Assembly: GCF_005281615.1 (NCBI RefSeq)
Contig: NZ_SZZM01000007.1
Location: 62,001 to 126,000, forward strand
From: Rhodoligotrophos defluvii
Lineage (GTDB): Bacteria > Pseudomonadota > Alphaproteobacteria > Rhizobiales > Im1
Length of the DNA stretch: 64,000 nucleotides
Direction: 5' to 3'
Both the position numbers and the translations under genes were made by a program. Numbering within the stretch: the first letter of the stretch is position 1; every line of letters starts with the position of its first letter. Below the pieces are notes generated by a model that saw only the letters and a program-made list of their open reading frames with translations, did not search any database and had not been told where the DNA came from. Below, piece after piece: positions 8,151-17,621 of this stretch.

Positions 8151-11100
8151 CTAAGGCGTGCAGCCTGCGTCAGCCTCGCTCCAGTTCGGCTTGTCGGGAG
8201 GACAGACACAGGCGATCTTCTCCGCACTCCACACGCGACCACCGCTGCAAATCTGCAGTTGTGGCTTGGGCGGCTCGCTTTGCCGCGGCGTCGCTGCCCG
8301 CGGTTCGCTCGTGCGAGGGGGCGAATCGCTCTCGTCCTCCCCATCTTGGCGCGGTGAGGTCGTGCCCGGCGATGCGATGCAAGAGCTGGAGATCTTGTCC
8401 CAGATCGGGCGCTCAGCCGGACATTTGCATTGCTTGGACTCCGCATCCCATCGCTGATCGCCAGGGCAGACGATCGCCGTGGGCGCAGGCTCGCTCCTCG
8501 GCTGACTGGGTGCAGGTCCGCCATCGCCCGGCACGGCGGGTTGGGCCGAAGAGGATGGGGGTGGAGTTGCGGCATCCGGCTCTGGTTGCGGTGCGGCGTC
8601 CGGCTCTGGCGCGGGGGGCGCGGGCTCGGTCGAGGGCGTGGGCTCGGCGGAGGGCTCAGGCTCGGCGGGGGGCGCCGGCTCTGGCGCGGAGGGCTCAGGC
8701 TCTGCCTGGGTCGGTTCCGATGGGGCGCTGCCGTCGGCGCCTCCACGGCTCATACGCAGGCGCGGCTGATAAGGGGAGCAACGGCCCTGCGTCACGTCCC
8801 AAAGCGGGGCGTCGCTCGGGCAGGCACAACGGTTCTCACCCGCATCGAACTGACGGCCGCCGCTGCACATCGTCTGCAGAGGTACGCAGCGGCCCTCGAT
8901 CAGCAGGCTGGATGCGTTGCAGTCCGGGGCGGCGCTCAGCGCTCTGCCTGCCCGCCGCAGAGGGATGCTCGCGCAGTCGCGATCGCCTGACGATCGCAAG
9001 TCGCCGTTGCCCCATTGTCCGAACAGATCCGAGAGCAGAGCGTCGTCGATCTCACCGCCGCCGCGGCGGCCCTCATCGGCGGCAAAAGCGCGAAGAGCCT
9101 CGCGGGTCTTGGGGCCCGCAAGCCCATCCACCGGTCCGACGTCGTAGCCGAGCTTGGCCAGGCTCTCCTGCACGAGGCTGTTGCGGGCCCTCAGCATGCC
9201 GTCCGACCAGGACAGCCGAGCACAGTTCTGCACGCGAACGGCTGGCACTCGCCACGGTACGAAATCGACGCGCAGCGATACGCTGGCACCAGGCTCGAGC
9301 GAAACATTAGGGCGTGTGCAGGCGAAAGTCGTCGCCCGTCTCTGGCACGACCAGCTGCGTGGCGACCAGTCCGCGAGATTGGCGACCGCGGTGTCCACCT
9401 CCTCGGCGATGGTAATCGGTCCGCGGTAAGGGCCGGGGCCGTTATTGGTCACGATGATGGTGAATGGGCAGCCGTAAGTCGGAGCACAGCGCTCCACGCC
9501 GCCGCGCACCGCGATGCTGAGGTCGTAGGGTGCCGGCAGCGCCACTTGGCCTGGGGCCGCTTGCTGCGAGGGTTCGGTGCTGGCCCCGGGGTCGGTCACA
9601 TCCGTTCCCTGCTGCGGTGAAGCGCTGGGCGTCTCCGGCTGCTCTCCCGCCTCGGGCAGTCGGACCGGATTGCCGAACTGATCGACCGCTCCTCCCTCAG
9701 CTGGCCCGGCCTGCTGCCCCGGCGATGCCTGCTCGTTCTGCGACGCTCCCGTGCCGGAGTCGGCGCCGGCTTCCCCGCTCTCGGCCGCCGCCACCGCGCG
9801 GCTGCCGGCACAGTTCTGCACGGCGGCGATATCGCCCACATGGCCGGCGACATTCGGGTCTTCGAAGCGGTCGTCATAGTCGAGGTAATAGCTCTTGAAC
9901 GGGGGCAGGTTGTCGGCGCGGGTCAGCGCGAGTGGCAGGCCCTGCGCGCCGTGCACCACGAGCGGACCGCCTCGGCTCAGGCGCTCCGCATCCCGGCTGC
10001 TCTCCCGCAGGCTGTCGCCGGTGACCCACAGGGTGCCCCAGCACGATTGGGTATCCAGCTTGCCGTCGCGGTCATAGCCATAGCCGAGCGCGACACCGCC
10101 GGCCGCGTTCTGATGGGTGGCGGGAAAGCCGACTGCATATTCGAGCGGATCAGGCGACCACGCGCCATCCGCCGCAGGGGTGAAGCGCAGGACCCGTGAC
10201 CGGCGGGGCAGGGCGAAGGTGCCGTAATCGTAGCGCGAGCGGATCTCGCCTCGCTGAGCGGCGTAGAGCCGGCCCTCCCCGTCGAAGGCAAGGCTCGCCA
10301 CGGGATAGGGCTTTGGTTCGGGCGACAGGGTGATCTCCCGCCGCGCGTCATTGGCGAAGGCACCGCTGTCTGTGATGCCCACCGACCAGATCTCCGACCC
10401 ACCCCATACCGCGTAATAGAGACGGCCACGGGTGTAGGCGAGGCCCCAGATGCGGCGCTCGACCGGGGTGAGGCCCCAGCTCTCCGGGTCCTCACTGTCA
10501 AAGGCGGCAGAGGTGATGTCGGCGCGCTTACCATCATCCGGCACGGGCGCGAGGTCCGCGGCCTTGCGGCCGTCCACCCCGTGGTCGAAACGGCCGAGAT
10601 GCTTACCCGAGATATCGAGCGCATGGATGAGGCCGGTATCGAAATCGGAGACGAAGAACTGCTGATGGTCGGGATCGAAGGCGATATCGCCGAGCCCTGG
10701 GCCGCTATTGGCCGCATCGCTGTCGCCGATGGTCGCGAAGAGGGTGACCGCGCCGGTGCGTCCGTCGATGCGCCAGATGCTGCCCGGACCGCCACCCTCA
10801 CCGAACTGGCCGGGCATCCAGGCCGCATCCGCCTCACCGGTCTTGATACGGATCGCCTCGCCGTCTGCCGGCTTTCGGATCAGCTGCAGGCCGAAGGCCG
10901 AGCTGGCGGCGGCATAGATGTTCGGCGCTTCCGCGTCGTCCAGGGCAATGCCGAACACCTGGCCGATCCGCCGCGCCGGCACCGACAGGATTGGCGCCCC
11001 ACGCAGCAGCTGCGCGTCGGGCGCGCCGCCCGCATTGGCCACATTGAACACCTTGAGCGAGCCGCCATCGAGGTCGATCATGGTCTCATCGAGGCTCGGC

Positions 11101-11279
11101 GTGGACCGGAACAGACCCCCGCCTCGAGACGACGTGCCTGAAAAGCCCGAAATGACGAGCGCGCCGTCAGCGCTCACCGGCGGCTTCACCTCCTGCGCCT
11201 GCGCCGGGGCGAAGAGGCCGGCCGCGGTCGCCAGCGCCAAGGCAAAAGAGAGGCCCCGCCCAAAGCCTGATCTGGTCAT
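8151..11279 (-). CDS. large exported mosaic protein: propeller-like, DUF11-like, PG-binding-like and Cys-rich repeats
   Basis: A 1042-residue protein with a Sec signal peptide (GLSFALALATAAGLFAPAQAQ). Residues about 30-455 look like a beta-propeller of the SMP-30/PQQ type, with repeated blocks such as FDPDHQQFFVSDFDTG, LAFDGEGRLYAAQRG and RDGKLDTQSCWGTLWVTGD. After a Pro/Gln-rich linker comes a DUF11-like adhesin domain (about 560-665, containing FTIIVTNNGPGPYRGPITI). A peptidoglycan-binding-like helical unit follows (about 668-735: LVQESLAKLGYDVGPVDG). The C-terminus holds three Cys-rich modules of the form C-x-G-x-x-W/F-[DS]...C-x-C-P...P-x-W-[DS]...C, the first and second separated by a Pro/Glu/Ala-rich spacer. 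Likely periplasmic or surface-located. An in-frame upstream extension of 17 codons lacks signal-peptide character. The overall architecture is not one I can name. Confidence 0.8.
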   Translation of the reverse strand: MTRSGFGRGLSFALALATAAGLFAPAQAQEVKPPVSADGALVISGFSGTSSRGGGLFRSTPSLDETMIDLDGGSLKVFNVANAGGAPDAQLLRGAPILSVPARRIGQVFGIALDDAEAPNIYAAASSAFGLQLIRKPADGEAIRIKTGEADAAWMPGQFGEGGGPGSIWRIDGRTGAVTLFATIGDSDAANSGPGLGDIAFDPDHQQFFVSDFDTGLIHALDISGKHLGRFDHGVDGRKAADLAPVPDDGKRADITSAAFDSEDPESWGLTPVERRIWGLAYTRGRLYYAVWGGSEIWSVGITDSGAFANDARREITLSPEPKPYPVASLAFDGEGRLYAAQRGEIRSRYDYGTFALPRRSRVLRFTPAADGAWSPDPLEYAVGFPATHQNAAGGVALGYGYDRDGKLDTQSCWGTLWVTGDSLRESSRDAERLSRGGPLVVHGAQGLPLALTRADNLPPFKSYYLDYDDRFEDPNVAGHVGDIAAVQNCAGSRAVAAAESGEAGADSGTGASQNEQASPGQQAGPAEGGAVDQFGNPVRLPEAGEQPETPSASPQQGTDVTDPGASTEPSQQAAPGQVALPAPYDLSIAVRGGVERCAPTYGCPFTIIVTNNGPGPYRGPITIAEEVDTAVANLADWSPRSWSCQRRATTFACTRPNVSLEPGASVSLRVDFVPWRVPAVRVQNCARLSWSDGMLRARNSLVQESLAKLGYDVGPVDGLAGPKTREALRAFAADEGRRGGGEIDDALLSDLFGQWGNGDLRSSGDRDCASIPLRRAGRALSAAPDCNASSLLIEGRCVPLQTMCSGGRQFDAGENRCACPSDAPLWDVTQGRCSPYQPRLRMSRGGADGSAPSEPTQAEPEPSAPEPAPPAEPEPSAEPTPSTEPAPPAPEPDAAPQPEPDAATPPPSSSAQPAVPGDGGPAPSQPRSEPAPTAIVCPGDQRWDAESKQCKCPAERPIWDKISSSCIASPGTTSPRQDGEDESDSPPRTSEPRAATPRQSEPPKPQLQICSGGRVWSAEKIACVCPPDKPNWSEADAGCTP

Positions 11280-11417
11280 ACGCTCACGCTTCCCAACCAA
11301 ACGGTCCTGCAACCCTGTGCACGCAGCCATTGGTCATGGGCCGCGTCAATCGTCAACCGCTACACCACATGAGAGAAACGGCAGAAATCAGGCGCGGACC
11401 TCAGAGCACCACGCCAA

Positions 11418-13544
11418 TCACGGCTCGATGTCCCGCCAGCCGGGGTCAGGCGCAAATCGCGATCCGTGCTGATCGGCCAGCTCCTCCAGAACCGAGACGA
11501 CCCGCTCCACGCCGCGGCGCCGGGCATAGTGGATAGGACCGCCGCGAAACGGCGCAAACCCGGTGCCGAAGATCACCCCGGCATCGGCCGCATCCGTATC
11601 TTCCACCACTCCCTCGCGCACGCAGCTGACGGCCGCGTTCACCAGCGGCAGAATGAGACGGTCCTCTAGGAAAAGGTCGGGCTTGCTATCGACCTTGGCC
11701 TTTTGCGGCTTGCCGTCGACCCACTTGTAAAGGCCCTGGCCGGTCTTGCGGCCGAGCTTGCCTTCCGCCACCAGCTTGGTGAACCAGTCCGGCAGTTCCG
11801 GGGTGGCACCACCCACCGCGGCCTTCATGGTCTGGGCCACGTGCTGCGCCACATCGAGGCCGACCGTATCGGCAAGCTCCAGCGGGCCCATGGGCATGCC
11901 GAAATCCACCGCCACCGCATCGATGAGCTCGGGCTTGATGCCCTCGTCATAGGCGAGCAGCGCCTCCAGCATGTAGGGGGTGAGCGTCCGGTTGACGAGG
12001 AAGCCCGGCGCCGACTTCACCGGCAGCGGCAGCTTGTCAAGCGCGTTGACGAAGGCGAGCGCCGCGCTCTTCACTGCAGGATCGAGCCGGTCATGGGTGA
12101 CGACCTCGACCAGCGGCATCTTGGCCACCGGGTTGAAGAAATGGATGCCGACGAAGCGCTCGGGGTGGGCCAGGCCCTCCCGCAGCGTCTCCAGCCGCAA
12201 GCTGGAGGTGTTGGTGGCCAAGATCGCATCCGGCCGCATCCGCCGCTCCGCCTGCGCATAGACCGCCTGCTTGATCTCGGGCTTCTCCGGCACGGCTTCG
12301 ATGACGAGATCGGCCCGGGCAAGCCCGATGCCCTCGGGGTCCGGAATGAGGCGGTCGAGCGCACTGCGCCGCTCTATCTCGCTGCCGCGCCGGCCGAAAA
12401 GTTCGCTTGCCCGTTTCACCGCCGGCCCGATCAGGGCATAGCTCTGGTCCTGCAGCGTCACGCGGAGGCCGCGGGCCACGCACCAGGCGGCGATGTCGCC
12501 GCCCATGATCCCGGCGCCAATCACATGCACATGCCCGATTTTGCGCGCCTCGCCCTTGCCATAGGCCTTGAGCCGCTCGCGCAGGAAGAACACGCGAATC
12601 AGGTTCTGCGCAGTCTCGCCGGTAATCAGCCGGGCGAAGCTCTCGGTCTCGGCCGGGCGCATGGCCGCCGCGCTGCCGCCATGCTCGCGCCAGAGGTCGA
12701 TCAGCGCATAGGGCGCGGGATAGTGCTTGCGGGGCGCGCGCTTCTCCGCTTCCGCCGCCATGCGGGTGGCAATCAGCGCCCGTGCCGGGGGTAGGCGCAT
12801 CGCGAGGGCCTTGGCGGAGCGCTTGCGGGAAAGCTCGAGCTTACCGTCCGCCGCCCATTGCACCGCAGTCGCGATATGGCGCTCGGGCACCACCACGTCG
12901 ACCAGGTTCATGCGCTTGGCCCGGCGCGCGTCCAGCGTGCGCCCGGTGAGCATCAAGGTCATCGCCTCGATCGGGTCGGCAGCAATGTCGAGCGACCGCC
13001 ATGTCCCGGACAGGCCGGGATGCAGGCCGAGCAGGATCTCGGGAAAGCCGAGCCGCGTATCATCGCGCGCGATACGGATGCGGCACGCAAGAGCAAGTTC
13101 GAGGCCGCCGCCCAGGCAGAATCCGTGCACGACGGCAATGGTCGGCGCCCTGAACTTCGCCAGCCGGTCGAGCACCGCCACGCCCTGGCTCACCAGGTTA
13201 CGGACGTCGGCTTCCACCACCATGCTGCGGAAGTCGCCGATCTCGGCGCCGGCGGCAAAGCCGTTGGGCTTGGCGGACCGCAGCACCAGGGCCCGGGGCG
13301 CTGCCGTCTCCACCTCGCTGATCAGTCGGTCGAGCTCGGTCATCACGTCGGCGGAAAGCGTGTTGGTGCTGGCGCCCTGCTTGTCGAAGATGACCCAGGC
13401 GAGACGGGCATCGCCCATATACCAGCGCCAATGCCGGTAGGGCTCGGCCGCCGCGGGTTGCCCGGCGGCCGGGTGCCCCAGCGTCAAGCGTTCCTCGGTC
13501 AGCTGCTCCAGGGCGGCGTGGCGGACGGGATCGATCATGCGCAT
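11418..13544 (-). CDS. fadJ: fatty-acid oxidation multifunctional enzyme (enoyl-CoA hydratase / 3-hydroxyacyl-CoA dehydrogenase), FadJ-like
   Basis: Soluble beta-oxidation enzyme of 708 residues that hydrates enoyl-CoA and oxidises the 3-hydroxyacyl-CoA. The N-terminal crotonase domain has both catalytic glutamates in context (FCLGGGLELALACR and LGFPEILLGLHPG). The dehydrogenase Rossmann fold begins at HVIGAGIMGGDIAAW. The C-terminal dehydrogenase domain shows GFLVNRTLTPYMLEA and MPMGPLELADTVGLDV. A GGAG ribosome site seven bases before the ATG overlaps the stop region of the upstream thiolase gene, so the two are translationally coupled. With the thiolase and acyl-CoA dehydrogenase it forms a complete beta-oxidation operon. 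FadJ versus FadB naming rests on context, so the symbol is tentative. Confidence 0.9.
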   Translation of the reverse strand: MRMIDPVRHAALEQLTEERLTLGHPAAGQPAAAEPYRHWRWYMGDARLAWVIFDKQGASTNTLSADVMTELDRLISEVETAAPRALVLRSAKPNGFAAGAEIGDFRSMVVEADVRNLVSQGVAVLDRLAKFRAPTIAVVHGFCLGGGLELALACRIRIARDDTRLGFPEILLGLHPGLSGTWRSLDIAADPIEAMTLMLTGRTLDARRAKRMNLVDVVVPERHIATAVQWAADGKLELSRKRSAKALAMRLPPARALIATRMAAEAEKRAPRKHYPAPYALIDLWREHGGSAAAMRPAETESFARLITGETAQNLIRVFFLRERLKAYGKGEARKIGHVHVIGAGIMGGDIAAWCVARGLRVTLQDQSYALIGPAVKRASELFGRRGSEIERRSALDRLIPDPEGIGLARADLVIEAVPEKPEIKQAVYAQAERRMRPDAILATNTSSLRLETLREGLAHPERFVGIHFFNPVAKMPLVEVVTHDRLDPAVKSAALAFVNALDKLPLPVKSAPGFLVNRTLTPYMLEALLAYDEGIKPELIDAVAVDFGMPMGPLELADTVGLDVAQHVAQTMKAAVGGATPELPDWFTKLVAEGKLGRKTGQGLYKWVDGKPQKAKVDSKPDLFLEDRLILPLVNAAVSCVREGVVEDTDAADAGVIFGTGFAPFRGGPIHYARRRGVERVVSVLEELADQHGSRFAPDPGWRDIEP

Positions 13545-13548
13545 CTGT

Positions 13549-15054
13549 CTACTCCGTCAGCTCGAGCAGCATGGCGCCGCCGAGGCCGCCGCCGACGCAT
13601 TCGGTGGCAACCCCCAGCCGGGCGCCGAGCCTGCGCATCACATGAGCGAGATGCAGGGTGATGCGGTTGCCGCTGCTGCCCACCGGATGGCCGAGGCTGA
13701 TGGCGCCGCCATCCACGTTCAGAATGGCGCGGTCGATTGCACCGAAGGGCTGATCCAGTCCGAGAATATCGCGGCAGAACCCCTTGTCCCGCCAGGCGGC
13801 GAGGCAGGCGAGCACCTGGGCGGCAAAGGCCTCGTTCAGTTCCCAGGCGCCGATGTCCTCGCGCTTGAGGCCGTTGCGTTGGAGCAGTGCGGTGGCACTG
13901 AGCACAGGGCCAAGGCCCATCACCGACGGATCGAGCGCCGACCACACGCAATCGACAATGCGGGCCATGGGCTTGAGCCCATATTTCTCGACAGCCGCTT
14001 CGGAGGCGACGATCGTCCAGCTCGCGCCATCGGTGATCTGGGAGGAATTGCCGGCCGTCACCTTGCCGAAAGGACGCTCGAACACCGGCTTGAGGCTGGC
14101 CAGCTGTTCCAGCGTGTTCTCCGGCCGCACGCCGTCATCATGATCATAGACCGTGCCATCCGGCGCAATCACGGGCATAACCTCTGTCAGCCAGCCTTCC
14201 TGCCGTGCCCGGGCGAGCCGCTGGTGGCTTTCCAGCGCATAGGCATCGGCCTGTTCGCGGCTGATGCCGAACTGGTGCGCTAGCCGCTCGGCGGTCTGGC
14301 CCATGTTGAGCTTCACCACCGGGTCGGTCAGGCCCCGCAAGATGCCGATGGACGGACTGAGGTAGCCGGGCCGGAACTTGCTGATCTGGGCGAGCTTGCC
14401 GCCAAGCCCCTTGGCGGCATTGAGCCCGCCGAACCAGCGGACCGCCTCCTCCTTGTAGAGCAGGGGCGCGTGGCTCAGCGCCTCTGCCCCGCCGGCGAGG
14501 ATCAGGTCGCCATCCCCCGCGGCAATGTATTTGAAGGCGGTATCGATCGACTGCATGCCCGAGGCGCAATTGCGCTGCACGGTCCAGCCGGGCATCTCGA
14601 TGCCGCAGCCCAGGCGTAGCGCGGCGACCCGACCGGGATTGACCTCGTCCGGATGCACGTTTACGCAGCCCAGGATCACCTCGTCGAAACCATCGGACGG
14701 AAAGGGCTGGCGGGCGAGCAGCAGCCGGCCGGCCTGCACCGCGAGATCCACCGGCGTGAACGGGCCAGGCCCGGTGCGCGCCTTGAGATAGGGCGTCCGC
14801 GCGCCGTCGACCAGGTAAACCCGGCGCCTTCCGGCACCGGCTGCAGCGCGGCGCAGCACCTGGGGCGGGGTGGCCGGTATGGCAGTCGCAGGCTCGGGCG
14901 GAGCCGCTGCTGGCGCAGGCGTGGCCGGCTCCGCCTGGGGCGGTTCTACCGTCGCCCGATCATCAGTCGCGACCGGTTTCACCTCGTCGCGGATCGTATC
15001 GGTGGTGATGGTGGCCTCCCTATGTGAGTCCCGGATGGATCTCGGTGCCGGCAT
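13549..15054 (-). CDS. fadI: acetyl-CoA C-acyltransferase (thiolase), FadI-like
   Basis: Thiolase that cleaves 3-ketoacyl-CoA to acetyl-CoA and a shortened acyl-CoA, third step of the operon's pathway. The acylated cysteine is in QRNCASGMQS; the catalytic His and second Cys are in SLGHPVGSSGNR and CVGGGLGGAMLLE. The conserved fold begins near YLVDGARTPYLK, preceded by about 90 residues rich in Pro, Ala and Glu that are not part of the fold. The only ATG able to start this frame lies inside the upstream dehydrogenase gene and has no obvious ribosome site. Directly after that gene's stop there is a strong GGGAGG followed five bases later by an in-frame ATC (15007-15009), which would give 486 residues. 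The start is therefore uncertain. The symbol is tentative. Confidence 0.88.
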   Translation of the reverse strand: MPAPRSIRDSHREATITTDTIRDEVKPVATDDRATVEPPQAEPATPAPAAAPPEPATAIPATPPQVLRRAAAGAGRRRVYLVDGARTPYLKARTGPGPFTPVDLAVQAGRLLLARQPFPSDGFDEVILGCVNVHPDEVNPGRVAALRLGCGIEMPGWTVQRNCASGMQSIDTAFKYIAAGDGDLILAGGAEALSHAPLLYKEEAVRWFGGLNAAKGLGGKLAQISKFRPGYLSPSIGILRGLTDPVVKLNMGQTAERLAHQFGISREQADAYALESHQRLARARQEGWLTEVMPVIAPDGTVYDHDDGVRPENTLEQLASLKPVFERPFGKVTAGNSSQITDGASWTIVASEAAVEKYGLKPMARIVDCVWSALDPSVMGLGPVLSATALLQRNGLKREDIGAWELNEAFAAQVLACLAAWRDKGFCRDILGLDQPFGAIDRAILNVDGGAISLGHPVGSSGNRITLHLAHVMRRLGARLGVATECVGGGLGGAMLLELTE

Positions 15055-17347
15055 CGAGGAACTCGCCAGGGTGCGGCGTCGATGTGGCTGGCTTTGCCTC
15101 GCCCTTCCGGGCTGCAGGGCCGCCGCTACTCAGGCCCTTGATCTCATCCAACGTGAAATGGTCGACTTCGAGCACCGCATGCACCATGTCGTTCGTGCGC
15201 CGCAAGTCTTGCGCTTCATCGGCGCTGATCACCCCCTGGGCCACCGCCGCATCGAGATCGCGCAGCTTCGCCTGACGCAGCCTGAGCCGCACCGGCTCGA
15301 GCCGCGCCACTGCAAGGAAGGCCTGTTCCAGCCGGCCAAGCGGCGTCTCGTCGCTGCCGATATAGATGCCTGCGGTCAGCCGGTCGCGCACCGGCCCCGG
15401 TTGGATCACCAGGTCCGCAACATCGCGCGTTAGCCCGTCGGACGGGGCGGGGTAGAGCGCGCCCAGCGGCCGGATGATCGCCTTGAGCGAGAGGGCGAGC
15501 GCCCGGCTCGGCAGGTTGTCCAGCGCATCCTTCAGGCGCTGCTCGGCCACGTGCAACGAGGACTGCGCGGCCCAATGGACCAGCGGCAGGTCCTCCCGCG
15601 GCCGGCCGTCATCGCGCCAGCGCTTGAGGATGGCCGATACGAAATAGAGCTCGGACAGTACGTCCCCCAGCCGCGCCGAAATCATTTCACGCCGCTTGAG
15701 CGCGCCGCCCAAGGTGGCCAGCGTGGCGTCGGTGACCAGGGCGAGCGCCGCGGACAGCTGCGCAATGCCGCGGAAATAGCGGGCGGTCTCGTCATGCACC
15801 GGCGAGGGGCCGATGCGCCCGAGGCTCAGGCCGCGCACAAGGGCACGCATCTTGTTCTTGGTGACGTGGCCGAGATGCGCAAACAGTGCCTTATCGAAGT
15901 CGCTGAGACCTTGGTCCTGGTTCGGGTTATGGGCAGCCGCCATCTCGCGCAGGAGGAAGGGATGGCAACGGATCGAGCCCTGGCCGAAAATGATCAGCGA
16001 GCGCGTGAGGATATTGGCGCCTTCCACGGTGATGCCGATCGGCACCGCCCGATAGAGATTGCCGAGATAATTGTTGGGGCCGTCACAAATGCCGCGGCCG
16101 CCATGGATGTCGAGCGCATCATCCACCACGCGCCGCAGCGCCTCGGTCGCGTGATATTTCAGGAGTCCGGAGATGACCGCCGGCTTCTCCCCCATATCCA
16201 GGGCCGCCAGGGTCAAGCGCCGGCCCGAATCGATCTTGTAGGTGGTGGCAGCCATGCGGGCGAGCACCTCCTGCACGCCCTCGAACTTGCCGACCGGCAG
16301 GTTGAACTGCTCGCGGATGCGTGCATAGGCACCGCTGGTGCGCACGCTGAGCTTCATGCCGCTGGTGGAGAGCGAGGGCAGGGAGATGCCGCGGCCGGCG
16401 GCGAGCGCCGCCGTCAGCATGCGCCAGCCCTGGCCGATGCGATCTGCCCCGCCGATGATCGCATCCAGCGGCAGGAACACGTCGCGTCCCCAGTTCGGGC
16501 CATTGGCGAAGACCTGCATGGCCGGATAATGGCGGCGGCCGATTTCCACACCCGGCGTATCGGTGGGAACGAGCGCGAGCGTGATGCCGAGATCCTCCCT
16601 CTCGCCCAGAAGGTGCTCGGGGTCGCGCAGCTTGAAGGCCAGGCCAAGCACCGTGCAGATCGGCCCTAAGGAGATGTAGCGCTTGGCCCAGTTGAGCCGC
16701 ATGCCGAGCACCCGCTCGCCCTTCCATTCACCATAGGCGACCACGCCGGTGTCGGTCATGGCGGCGGCATCCGACCCTGCATCGACGCTGGTGAGCCCGA
16801 AGGCGGGGATCTCCCGCCCATCCGCAAGCCGCGGCAGGTAATAATTCTTCTGTTCATCCGTGCCGTAATGCACCAGCAATTCGCCCGGTCCGAGCGAGTT
16901 GGGCACGATGACCGAGACGGCAGCGGAGGCGGAGCGGGAGGCAAGTTTCATCACCACGGCCGAATGCGCCGTGGCCGAGAAGCCGAGACCCCCGTACGCC
17001 TTCGGGATGATCATCCCCAGGAACTTGTGCGCCTTGATGAAGTCCCAGATATGCGCCGGCACATCACGCTCGATGAAGCAGATCTGCCAATCGTCGATCA
17101 TGCCGCAGAGCTCTTCCACCGGGCCGTCGAGAAAGGTCTGTTCTTCGGCCGTGAGCTTGGGCGCCGGCGTCGCCAGCAGCCGGTCGAAATCCGGCGAGCC
17201 GCTCATGAGCTCGGCATCCCACCATACGGTGCCGGCCTCCAGCGCCTCGCGCTCGGTGTCGGACATGGAGGGCAGGATGCGGCGCACCCGCTCCAGCACC
17301 GGGCGCGAGATCCGCTCTTGCCGGAATGTCGCAAGGTCTATCGCCAT
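15020..17347 (-). CDS. fadE: acyl-CoA dehydrogenase, FadE-like
   Basis: Large acyl-CoA dehydrogenase of 775 residues, close to the 814 of E. coli FadE, catalysing the first FAD-dependent step of beta-oxidation. The N-terminal and middle domains contain KAYGGLGFSATAHSAVVMK, FGLTSVDAGSDAAAM and MRLNWAKRYISLGP. The FAD/substrate C-terminal domain contains YHATEALRRVVDDALDIHGG and GICDGPNNYLGNLYRAVP. An extra C-terminal FadE-type domain (from about residue 480) follows. It is the first gene of the three-gene fad operon and its end overlaps the annotated thiolase start. The electron acceptor (ETF or other) is not encoded in the window. Confidence 0.92.
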   Translation of the reverse strand: MAIDLATFRQERISRPVLERVRRILPSMSDTEREALEAGTVWWDAELMSGSPDFDRLLATPAPKLTAEEQTFLDGPVEELCGMIDDWQICFIERDVPAHIWDFIKAHKFLGMIIPKAYGGLGFSATAHSAVVMKLASRSASAAVSVIVPNSLGPGELLVHYGTDEQKNYYLPRLADGREIPAFGLTSVDAGSDAAAMTDTGVVAYGEWKGERVLGMRLNWAKRYISLGPICTVLGLAFKLRDPEHLLGEREDLGITLALVPTDTPGVEIGRRHYPAMQVFANGPNWGRDVFLPLDAIIGGADRIGQGWRMLTAALAAGRGISLPSLSTSGMKLSVRTSGAYARIREQFNLPVGKFEGVQEVLARMAATTYKIDSGRRLTLAALDMGEKPAVISGLLKYHATEALRRVVDDALDIHGGRGICDGPNNYLGNLYRAVPIGITVEGANILTRSLIIFGQGSIRCHPFLLREMAAAHNPNQDQGLSDFDKALFAHLGHVTKNKMRALVRGLSLGRIGPSPVHDETARYFRGIAQLSAALALVTDATLATLGGALKRREMISARLGDVLSELYFVSAILKRWRDDGRPREDLPLVHWAAQSSLHVAEQRLKDALDNLPSRALALSLKAIIRPLGALYPAPSDGLTRDVADLVIQPGPVRDRLTAGIYIGSDETPLGRLEQAFLAVARLEPVRLRLRQAKLRDLDAAVAQGVISADEAQDLRRTNDMVHAVLEVDHFTLDEIKGLSSGGPAARKGEAKPATSTPHPGEFLDAGTEIHPGLT

Positions 17348-17569
17348 GTCCGGTCATTCCTCGAAGGGGGTATCGAACCACTGGGCATCAGGCCGGTGCA
17401 TTGAACCACAAGTCAGATGAGGGGCACAATCGGCTCAGCCGGAGGTGCTAGGATATCAGCAGCTTAGAGCCGATCCCATACTGGCCGGCCGGGCAGTATC
17501 TGAACATCTCTTGCTGACAGATCCCAGCAGCGGCCATGTCGATGTTTAATCAGTTGTTGCAAAAGGAAA

Positions 17570-17594
17570 AGCCCGCGCATGGACAGCGCGGGCT
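17570..17594 (-). terminator. Rho-independent terminator after DUF2852 gene
   Basis: A perfect 9-bp stem (AGCCCGCGC / GCGCGGGCT) with a 7-base loop. Read on the minus strand it is followed by TTTTCCTTTT. It lies 27 bases beyond the stop of the DUF2852 gene and matches a classic intrinsic terminator. Confidence 0.85.
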
Positions 17595-17621
17595 GGTCGA
17601 TAGACGTTCGTGCTTCAGGCT

